Part shown: one piece after another, positions 7,335 to 14,784 of the stretch | Layout of the letters: each line of letters opens with the position of its first letter | How positions within the stretch are numbered: the stretch's first letter is position 1 | Assembly: GCA_900752285.1 (NCBI GenBank) | Contig: CAADUW010000011.1 | Location: forward strand, 1-14,784 | Source of the DNA: an uncultured Oscillospiraceae bacterium | Lineage (GTDB): Bacteria > Bacillota > Clostridia > Oscillospirales > Oscillospiraceae | DNA length: 14,784 nucleotides | Reading direction: 5' to 3' | Notes under the pieces: generated by a model | Told to the model about the DNA's origin: nothing | The model's database searches: none | The model's input: the letters and a program-made list of their open reading frames with translations, nothing else | Program-made: the position numbers and the translations under genes

Positions 7335-8075
7335 ATGGCAGAACCGATTTTACAGGTACGGCACCTGTCCAAATCCTTTGGCGCCAACGCCGTTCTGAAG
7401 GATATTGACTTTTCCGTTTCCAAAAACGATGTGACCTGCATCATCGGCGCCTCCGGCTCCGGCAAGTCCACCCTGCTCCGGTGCATCAACCTGCTGGAGA
7501 CCCCCACCTCCGGGGACATTCTCTTCCATGGAAAGAAGGTCAACGGGCGGGGCGTCAATGCCGCCGAGTACCGCACCCACGTAGGCATGGTGTTCCAGTC
7601 CTTCAACCTGTTTGCCAACATGACCGTGCTGGAAAACTGCATGGTCGGACAGACCCGGGTGCTGGGCATCAAAAAGGACGAGGCGGAAGCCAATGCCATG
7701 AAGTATCTGGAAAAGGTCGGCATGGCCCCCTATATCCATGCCCGCCCCCGGCAGATCTCCGGTGGGCAGAAGCAGCGGGTAGCCATTGCCCGGGCGCTGG
7801 CCATGAATCCGGAGCTGCTGCTCTTTGACGAGCCAACCTCCGCGCTGGACCCCGAAATGGTGGGCGAGGTTCTGTCCGTCATGCGGGACCTGGCACAGGA
7901 GGGCACTACCATGATCGTGGTCACCCACGAGATGGCCTTTGCCCGGGACGTGAGCAGCCATGTGGTGTTCATGGCAGACGGGGTGATTTGCGAGGAGGGC
8001 GACCCGAAGTCCCTTTTTGAGAACCCGCAGCAGCCCCGGACCCGGGAGTTCCTGACCCGGTTTCTCGCAGGCTGA
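7335..8075 (+). CDS. Amino-acid ABC importer, ATPase (GlnQ/HisP type)
   Basis: This 246-residue cytoplasmic ATP-binding subunit powers import. It shows Walker [10 protein letters not shown] (38-46), Q-loop Q88 in VFQSFNLF, the ABC signature as ISGGQKQR (141-148; the first residue is Ile rather than the common Leu), Walker [13 protein letters not shown] (161-172, catalytic E166) and switch H198 in VVTHEM. The start at 7335 lies one base after the permease TGA and follows a G-rich ribosome site near 7318-7325. The longer upstream frame from 7263 overlaps the permease and is not family-like. It is the last gene of the operon, followed by a strong terminator at 8125. Family ATPases do not discriminate substrate; lysine is inferred from the leader. 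Confidence 0.95.
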   Translation: MAEPILQVRHLSKSFGANAVLKDIDFSVSKNDVTCIIGASGSGKSTLLRCINLLETPTSGDILFHGKKVNGRGVNAAEYRTHVGMVFQSFNLFANMTVLENCMVGQTRVLGIKKDEAEANAMKYLEKVGMAPYIHARPRQISGGQKQRVAIARALAMNPELLLFDEPTSALDPEMVGEVLSVMRDLAQEGTTMIVVTHEMAFARDVSSHVVFMADGVICEEGDPKSLFENPQQPRTREFLTRFLAG

Positions 8076-8124
8076 TACACCTGTTCGCCCACGACGGAAT
8101 TTATCAATTCCTTATCACAATTCA

Positions 8125-8160
8125 GCAGCGCCCGAAAAATTTTTTCGGGCGCTGCTTTTG
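8125..8160 (+). terminator. Strong intrinsic terminator after the ABC operon
   Basis: GCAGCGCCCGAAAAA (8125-8139) is perfectly complementary to TTTTTCGGGCGCTGC (8141-8155), followed by TTTTG. The A-run and T-run make it potentially bidirectional, but no minus-strand gene reads into it here. Confidence 0.88.
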
Positions 8161-8186
8161 TTTCGAAAAGACATATTTTCGAAACA
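8159..8186. promoter_or_regulatory. Upstream operator candidate: perfect inverted repeat around CGAAAA-N6-TTTTCG
   Basis: TGTTTCGAAAA (8159-8169), six bases, then TTTTCGAAACA (8176-8186) is a perfect 11-bp inverted repeat. Its core CGAAAA-N6-TTTTCG recurs at 8248-8265, exactly 84 bp downstream (about eight helical turns), and imperfectly at 3601-3618. A dimeric regulator is likely, but its identity is not visible in the window. Confidence 0.6.
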
Positions 8187-8247
8187 TTTCGTTCATATTT
8201 CAGTCGTTATAAATTGCAAACTTCACAAATCGGCATTCATTTTTCAT

Positions 8248-8265
8248 CGAAAACAGGAATTTTCG
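8248..8265. promoter_or_regulatory. Promoter-proximal operator candidate CGAAAA-N6-TTTTCG
   Basis: CGAAAA (8248-8253), caggaa, TTTTCG (8260-8265) has the same half-sites and spacer length as the 8159-8186 repeat. It ends 12 bp upstream of the -35 box of the PTS gene, a position suited to an activator or to repression by looping with the upstream site. Confidence 0.6.
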
Positions 8266-8277
8266 CAAAGCAGCGGT

Positions 8278-8307
8278 TTGACAACCCCCGTGGGAATGTG
8301 CTATACT
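8278..8307 (+). promoter_or_regulatory. Strong extended -10 promoter of the NagE-type PTS gene
   Basis: TTGACA (8278-8283) is followed by an 18-bp spacer ending in TGC and then TATACT (8302-8307). The architecture is the same as the promoter at 5203-5232. Predicted initiation near 8314 gives a leader of about 130 nt. Confidence 0.85.
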
Positions 8308-8326
8308 CTGGGTGTAGATTTCTTGG

Positions 8327-8360
8327 GAAATATGTATTTTTTTGTATATTTCTGTTTTTT
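8327..8360 (+). promoter_or_regulatory. A/T-rich hairpin plus T-run in the PTS leader (possible weak attenuator)
   Basis: GAAATAT (8327-8333) pairs with ATATTTC (8346-8352), extendable by two wobble pairs around a T-rich loop, and is followed by TGTTTTTT. It has terminator form, but the stem is almost wholly A-U and weak. No RAT-like sequence overlaps it, so an antitermination role is not supported. Confidence 0.3.
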
Positions 8361-8445
8361 ATTTACCATGGGTAACTCGCATCCGTCGTGGGCCGGCGGC
8401 TGTGATTTATAACGCGTCCCCATTATTTTTTGGAGGTAGAATTCT

Positions 8446-9918
8446 ATGATGAAATTCCTGCAGAAGCTGGGCAAGTCCCTGATGCTGCCGGTCGCCGCAC
8501 TGCCTTTCTGCGGCATTCTGACCGGCCTGGGCTATGCTCTGGCTCCCGCCGCCATGGGTGCTGCCGGCGCAACTTCCGGCTTTGCCTATGTTCTCGGCGT
8601 TTTCCTGATCAAGGCCGGCTGCGCCCTGATCGACAACATCGCCCTGCTGTTCGTAATCGGCGTTGCCGTCGGCATGTCCGATGACGGCGACGGCACTTCC
8701 GCTCTGGCCGGTCTCGTTTCCTGGCTGATGATCACCACCCTGCTGAACACCGGTACGGTTTCTACCCTGTTCCCCAAGATGGTGGAGTCTGAGACCAACG
8801 TGGTTGCGTTCAACAAGATCGCCAACCCCTTCATCGCCATCGTCTCCGGCCTGATCGGCGCTACCTGCTACAACAAGTTCAAGAACACCCAGCTGCCTGA
8901 CGTGCTGGCGTTCTTCAGCGGCAAGCGCTCCGTTGCCATTGTCACCGGCCTGACTTCCATTGTCGTTTCCGCCATCCTGCTGCTGGTGTGGCCCGTGGTC
9001 TTCGGCGCTCTGGTCGCTCTGGGTCAGGGCATTGCCAAGCTGGACTACGTCGGTGTCGGCATCTACGCTTTCCTGAACCGTCTGCTGATCCCCACCGGTC
9101 TGCACCACGCGCTGAACAACGTGTTCTGGTTTGACACCATCGGTCTGGGCGACCTGTCCCACTACTGGGCCGGTGAGACCTCTGCGGACGTCAGCTGGAG
9201 CCTGGGCATGTACATGGCCGGCTTCTTCCCCTGCATGATGTTCGGTATCCCCGGCGCTGCTCTGGCAATGATCCAGACCGCCAAGACCAACAAGCGGAAG
9301 GTCACCATCGGCATCATCGGCTCCGCTGCCGTTGTCGCGTTCCTGCTGGGTCTGACCGAGCCCTTCGAGTTCGCGTTCATGTTCCTGGCTCCCGTTCTGT
9401 ACCTGATCTACGCCCTGCTGTACGGCGTTTTTGCTGCCGTCACCGTAGCGCTGGGCTTCCGGGGCGGCTTCTGCTTCTCCGCCGGCGCCATTGACCTGGT
9501 TCTTTCTGCTCAGCTGCCCGCAGCTGCCAAGACTTGGCTGATCCTGCCTCTGGGCGCTGCTGCATTCGTGGTGTTCTATCTGGTGTTCCTGTTTGCCATC
9601 AAGAAGTGGGATCTGAAGACCCCCGGCCGTGAGGACGATCAGGAAGACGAGCTGAAGATCGAGCTGGCTACCAACGACTATACCGGCATGGCACAGACCA
9701 TTCTGGAAGGCTGCGGCGGCAAGGAGAACATCGTCTCTATCGATTACTGCGCCACCCGTCTGCGCCTCGAGGTGAAGGACCGCCTGCTGGTGGACGAGAA
9801 GAAGATCAAGTCCTCCGGTGCTGCCGGCGTGATCCGTCCGGGCAAGACCAGCGTTCAGGTCATCATCGGAACCAAGGTTCAGTTTGTTGCCGACGAATTC
9901 AAGAAGCTCTGCAAGTAA
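8446..9918 (+). CDS. nagE: PTS EIIC-EIIB, N-acetylglucosamine/glucose family (NagE type), no EIIA domain
   Basis: This 490-residue membrane permease imports and phosphorylates an amino sugar or glucose. EIIC comes first (about 1-390, many hydrophobic helices) with IPTGLHHALNNVFWFD (215-230) and the substrate-site motif GLTEPFEFAF (302-311). EIIB follows (about 410-490) with phosphocysteine C435 in DYCATRLRLEV. The domain order and motifs point to the GlcNAc branch, though glucose cannot be excluded. There is no EIIA domain, so phosphate must come from a separate or shared EIIA. The start follows GGAGG (8432-8436 region); a second ATG directly adjoins. It is a single-gene unit between a strong promoter and convergent hairpins. 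Codons are strongly biased to C/G-ending forms (CTG, GGC, ATC), suggesting high expression. Confidence 0.9.
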   Translation: MMKFLQKLGKSLMLPVAALPFCGILTGLGYALAPAAMGAAGATSGFAYVLGVFLIKAGCALIDNIALLFVIGVAVGMSDDGDGTSALAGLVSWLMITTLLNTGTVSTLFPKMVESETNVVAFNKIANPFIAIVSGLIGATCYNKFKNTQLPDVLAFFSGKRSVAIVTGLTSIVVSAILLLVWPVVFGALVALGQGIAKLDYVGVGIYAFLNRLLIPTGLHHALNNVFWFDTIGLGDLSHYWAGETSADVSWSLGMYMAGFFPCMMFGIPGAALAMIQTAKTNKRKVTIGIIGSAAVVAFLLGLTEPFEFAFMFLAPVLYLIYALLYGVFAAVTVALGFRGGFCFSAGAIDLVLSAQLPAAAKTWLILPLGAAAFVVFYLVFLFAIKKWDLKTPGREDDQEDELKIELATNDYTGMAQTILEGCGGKENIVSIDYCATRLRLEVKDRLLVDEKKIKSSGAAGVIRPGKTSVQVIIGTKVQFVADEFKKLCK

Positions 9919-10000
9919 AATCTGAATAGTGGACAGGGAGTACCCCGTCCGCCCCCTTCCGATCAAACCCAAGCTGGGGCCCACACAGCTCAGATTCCCC

Positions 10001-10031
10001 GCGCCCGCTGCCGTTTGGCAGCGGGCGCTTT
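10001..10031 (+). terminator. Intrinsic terminator after the NagE-type PTS gene
   Basis: GCGCCCGCTGCC (10001-10012) pairs perfectly with GGCAGCGGGCGC (10017-10028) across a GTTT loop, followed by a short TTT tract. The tail is poor but the 12-bp stem is very stable. It lies 82 bp after the PTS stop. Confidence 0.7.
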
Positions 10032-10093
10032 CGCATGTCCGGGAAAGATACCGCAGCCCGCCTGACAGCAAACCACGGGGCAGGCTTTTCTTC

Positions 10094-10130
10094 GTCCCCG
10101 GAGGAAAGAACTCTCCGGGGACGATTGTTT
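10094..10130. terminator. Second hairpin in the convergent region
   Basis: GTCCCCGGAG (10094-10103) pairs perfectly with CTCCGGGGAC (10113-10122) around a 9-base loop, followed on the plus strand by GATTGTTT. It may act as a backup terminator for the PTS gene, or as a 3'-end hairpin of the convergent beta-glucosidase operon, although no T-tract is seen on the minus strand. Confidence 0.5.
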
Positions 10131-10143
10131 CCGTCCGGAAACG

Positions 10144-12986
<2,843 letters not shown>

Positions 12987-13055
12987 TTTACTGTCTCCTT
13001 TTTTATTTTCCGGCTTCCCAACAATGTGCGCATCATTGCGGAAAACCTGTATGAA

Positions 13056-13101
13056 ATAAGAAAACCCCAAATGCGCGGCAGGCTGCGCTGCGCATTTGAG
13101 G
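13056..13101 (-). terminator. Intrinsic terminator between bglG and the EIIBC gene (RAT2-controlled)
   Basis: On the minus strand CCTCAAATGCGC (13101-13090) pairs with GCGCATTTGGGG (13076-13065), 12 pairs including one U-G wobble, followed by TTTTCTTATTT. The first stem bases are the last bases of RAT2, so the two folds compete. Confidence 0.88.
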
Positions 13102-13128
13102 TCATGCCCACATTACTGGTAACATTCC
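13100..13128 (-). promoter_or_regulatory. RAT2, ribonucleic antiterminator before the EIIBC gene
   Basis: The minus-strand RNA has the flanks GGAATGTTA and GCATGACC, identical to RAT1, enclosing a CCA/TGG stem and a six-base loop. RAT1 has CTC/GAG in the same place, so the pairing covaries. It resembles known LicT/BglG-type targets (GGATTGTTACTG ... GGCAAAACC). It covers the last codons and the TAA stop (13115-13113) of bglG, and its 3' end is shared with the terminator stem. Confidence 0.88.
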
Positions 13129-13940
13129 TCCCGGGTGCACAATCGGTTGATGTGCATCATCAGGTATAGTTGTTCTTCCTCTGACAGGTCGATTCCCGAA
13201 ACCGAGAGCAGATACCGGCACACGCTCTGCGCCGCCTGATACGCCTTGGGAAAGGATTCCTTCGTAGCGGCAAAAATCGCGTCGTTGTCAGATTGGATCA
13301 TGGTATTTTCCCGCCCCCGCTTGAGCAGGTAATGCATATGGGAAACAAACCTGGAATAATTGAAATCCGTGGTGTCAATCACCAGATCATACTCCCGCTC
13401 CAGAACCCTTGTGATTTCCGCAATCGTCTCTTCGTCGGAAAGCTCCTGCGAGGTCTGCCGGAACTTGGAATTGATCAGGTGAAGCGCAATATAGGCAGCT
13501 TCCTCATCGGGAAGCCATACCCCCAGCCGTTTTCCGATCAGCTTCAGCCCGTACTGCCCAATGTTATATTCTTTCTCGTACAGATACGCCACGTCGTATA
13601 CCATGGGCAGTCGGATCATGATTGCACGCCTGTGCCGCTCCACCGCAAAGCTCAGATGGTCCGCCAGTGTAAAGATCACATTCGCGGCATAGGGCTCCGA
13701 AGATTCCCGGTTTGCCTGATCCACAATGCTTGCCGCGATTTCCAGAAAAACTTCCTCAATTTCATTGATCAGAGAATAGGACGCGGGGTCTACACCATAA
13801 TAGGTTCTCTCCACATCCCGGATGCTCAGCTCATAGGGGAACTCCCGAAAGCCGATTCCCTTTCCCCGGGCAACAAACTCTTTTCCATCTTTGGACACGC
13901 AGAGGACAAAATTGTTATTGATTCTCTTTACCGCTCTCAT
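13113..13940 (-). CDS. bglG: BglG/LicT-family transcriptional antiterminator (CAT, PRD1, PRD2)
   Basis: This 275-residue RNA-binding antiterminator dimerises and binds the RAT hairpins in its own operon to prevent termination. The N-terminal RNA-binding (CAT) domain reads RAVKRINNNFVLCVSKDGKEF with GKGIGF (26-31). PRD1 carries H95 (LADHLSF) and H154 (IALHLINS). PRD2 carries H201 (FVSHMHYLLKR) and H263 (LMMHINR). All four PTS-phosphorylated histidines of the family are therefore present. ATG 13940 is chosen because it starts the CAT domain and follows GGAGG (13956-13952); the open frame further upstream runs through the RAT1 leader. RAT/terminator switches on both sides imply autoregulation and control of the PTS and glucosidase genes. 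Activity should respond to the beta-glucoside EII and to general PTS phosphorylation. Confidence 0.95.
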   Translation of the reverse strand: MRAVKRINNNFVLCVSKDGKEFVARGKGIGFREFPYELSIRDVERTYYGVDPASYSLINEIEEVFLEIAASIVDQANRESSEPYAANVIFTLADHLSFAVERHRRAIMIRLPMVYDVAYLYEKEYNIGQYGLKLIGKRLGVWLPDEEAAYIALHLINSKFRQTSQELSDEETIAEITRVLEREYDLVIDTTDFNYSRFVSHMHYLLKRGRENTMIQSDNDAIFAATKESFPKAYQAAQSVCRYLLSVSGIDLSEEEQLYLMMHINRLCTREECYQ

Positions 13941-13967
13941 ACCGATCGAATCCTCCGCCGTAAAATG

Positions 13968-14024
13968 AAAAAACTTCGGGGCAACCGTCAAACCGCACAG
14001 GCTCGAACCGGTCATGCCTCGAAG
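13968..14024 (-). terminator. Intrinsic terminator in the bglG leader (RAT1-controlled)
   Basis: On the minus strand CTTCGaGGCA (14024-14015) pairs with TGCCcCGAAG (13983-13974), with one A-C mismatch, around a long loop that can itself fold. It is followed at once by TTTTTT (13973-13968). The left arm is the 3' half of RAT1, so RAT1 and the terminator cannot form together. Confidence 0.85.
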
Positions 14025-14035
14025 AGTAACATTCC
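14010..14035 (-). promoter_or_regulatory. RAT1, ribonucleic antiterminator in the bglG leader
   Basis: The minus-strand RNA has GGAATGTTA, a CTC-TTC-GAG hairpin and GCATGACC, the same frame as RAT2. It starts about 5 nt after the predicted transcription start and overlaps the bglG leader terminator, as in classical bgl/lic systems. Confidence 0.85.
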
Positions 14036-14046
14036 TGTCTGCATCT

Positions 14047-14075
14047 ATTAGATCACACTCAGGTTTCATTGTCAA
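14047..14075 (-). promoter_or_regulatory. Promoter of the bgl operon
   Basis: On the minus strand a perfect TTGACA (14075-14070) is followed by a 17-bp spacer and TCTAAT (14052-14047), one mismatch from TATAAT. Predicted start near 14040 puts RAT1 at the very 5' end of the mRNA. No convincing CcpA cre site was seen nearby. Confidence 0.85.
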
Positions 14076-14337
14076 TAGAATTTTCACATTTTTGACACTT
14101 TTGTAGCCTTGCACAGAATTTCTGTTTCCTTTTTGTAGAAAACAAAAGGTCGTCCCGGAGATAAGGCCGCAATTCCGGATATGAAAGGGTGCTTTCTGTC
14201 CACATTTTCCAGTCACCCCGGTCTGGCGCGCAAATACTCAGATTCCACGCATCCGTTGCCGGAAGACCAAATCTCAAGGACATCGAATCATTTCCCGGGG
14301 AAAAGATAAACGGGAAGTTACCATATCAGCGCGAAGC

Positions 14338-14395
14338 GCCCCTGGCTCCCTCTTTAGGGGAGCTGCCGCGGCGGAACGCCGTGACTGAGAGGGCC
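14338..14395 (+). repeat. Palindromic intergenic repeat (CTCCCTC...GAGAGGG type)
   Basis: GCTCCC (14345-14350) pairs with GGGAGC (14358-14363), then GGCG (14370-14373) pairs with CGCC (14377-14380) across GAA. An outer CTCCCTC (14346-14352) can pair with GAGAGGG (14387-14393). Such 'ggctccctctttag...ggagctg' palindromes recur between genes in gut Clostridia, as I recall them. Only one copy is seen in this window. Confidence 0.5.
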
Positions 14396-14403
14396 GTTCC
14401 GAC

Positions 14404-14472
14404 ACGGTGTCATTCCGAGCCAGCGCACACGCTGGCGTGGGACCGAAGGGAATGCCTCTGGTAGAATCTCCC
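14404..14472 (-). repeat. Dispersed intergenic repeat, copy R3 (inverted)
   Basis: Read on the minus strand it runs GGGAGATTC ... ACGCCAGCG ... GGCTCGGAATGACACCGT, matching R1 at 4983-5040 in block order. Its hairpin is CCAGCG/CGCTGG with a CACA loop, while R1 has a different stem sequence in the same position. Confidence 0.6.
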
Positions 14473-14552
14473 CGTTGAATGGGACAGGGGGACAATTGCG
14501 TTCCGTTCGCCTGTACAGGGGCAGCTTTTGATGCACATCGTTCCGTGATACC

Positions 14553-14622
14553 ATTCATCCGGGAGATTCCCACACCACTGCACAACTGTCCTGGAATGGC
14601 AATGCTGTTCGGAGTGCACGCC
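14553..14622 (+). repeat. Dispersed intergenic repeat, copy R2
   Basis: TTCATCCGGGAGATTCCCACACCA and the later GGAATGGCAATGCTGTTCGG align with R1 (4984-5077), with about 35 internal bases missing. Together with R3 it forms an inverted pair enclosing 14473-14552. Confidence 0.55.
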
Positions 14623-14784
14623 ACGAAACTCCAATTTACATTTTCCCCGCAGCACCAACGCCCCGCCGTTTTCAGGCGGGGCGTTCCAGCGTGTCAAAAA
14701 AGCCTCGCAGAGTTTGCCGCCCGCAGGCGGCAAAGGGATTCTGATCATTTTCTGTCGGGGCGCACCCCAGGGTGGTCTCTCTTG

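Larger units (their letters stand above)
14076..14784. other. Intergenic region upstream of the bgl operon, no gene seen
   Basis: Short open frames exist on both strands, but none has a ribosome site plus recognisable protein. From 14076 to 14337 nothing specific is seen. From 14338 onward it is repeat and hairpin DNA (separate entries), including a GC hairpin AACGCCCCGCC/GGCGGGGCGTT at 14657-14685 and TTTGCCGCC/GGCGGCAAA at 14713-14734. A gene may end just right of the window, but this cannot be judged. Confidence 0.6.

Noticed and set aside
8308..8445. RAT or GlcT-type antiterminator site before the NagE-type gene
   Set aside because: Neither the GGAATGTTA/GCATGACC frame of this window's RATs nor a GlcT-like target was found.
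8407..10071. Long minus-strand open frame opposite the NagE-type gene
   Set aside because: Gln/Gly/Asp-rich shadow of a highly codon-biased gene; the plus strand has clear EIIC and EIIB motifs.
14059..14283. Small minus-strand ORF upstream of bglG
   Set aside because: It spans the bgl promoter, has no ribosome site and no recognisable protein features.
14076..14784. CRISPR array or phage-type system in the repeat-rich right end
   Set aside because: The repeats are few, of different families and unevenly spaced; no cas, integrase or phage gene is present.

Overview
The window looks like chromosome of a low-oxygen gut-type Clostridia member, most likely Oscillospiraceae (Faecalibacterium-like). 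The grounds are strong AGGAGG-type ribosome sites, GC-rich codon use, a lysine riboswitch, a BglG/RAT antitermination operon, YesM/YesN-type signalling, and short dispersed repeats of the 'catccgggagat...ctcagaatgac' style. The genus is an inference from style; no marker gene is present.

Layout. (1) 1-4813: a block bracketed by two nearly identical, directly oriented ~164-bp MITE-like elements. Inside are a minus-strand YesN-type response regulator and YesM-type sensor kinase, and divergently a class II ketose-bisphosphate aldolase. The element boundaries coincide with the stop codons of the two outer genes. (2) 4816-5576: an intergenic stretch with a terminator hairpin, a dispersed repeat, a strong promoter, a lysine riboswitch with its intrinsic terminator, and two further leader hairpins. 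(3) 5577-8075: a three-gene amino-acid ABC importer operon (lipoprotein receptor, permease, ATPase). The riboswitch marks it as a probable lysine importer. (4) 8125-9918: a terminator, two copies of an inverted-repeat operator candidate, a strong extended -10 promoter, a ~130-nt leader and a NagE-type PTS EIIC-EIIB. (5) 10144-14075, minus strand: a beta-glucoside operon in the order bglG-type antiterminator, EIIB-EIIC, GH1 6-phospho-beta-glucosidase. Two RAT/terminator switches flank the antiterminator gene, the classical bgl arrangement. (6) 14076-14784: no gene seen; dispersed palindromic repeats and hairpins.

How it works together (inference). Three nutrient-responsive modules sit side by side. 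Lysine import is shut off by transcription attenuation when lysine is plentiful. Beta-glucoside uptake and hydrolysis is switched on when the PRD protein binds RAT RNA and prevents termination before bglG and before the PTS gene. A GlcNAc/glucose-type PTS gene may be controlled by a regulator binding CGAAAA-N6-TTTTCG; a one-mismatch copy of that site lies in the kinase/aldolase divergent promoter region. Both PTS permeases lack an EIIA domain and must borrow one from elsewhere.

No wholly new protein system was seen. The most unusual items are the stop-codon-abutting MITE pair, the second RAT overlapping the bglG stop codon, and the shared inverted-repeat motif.
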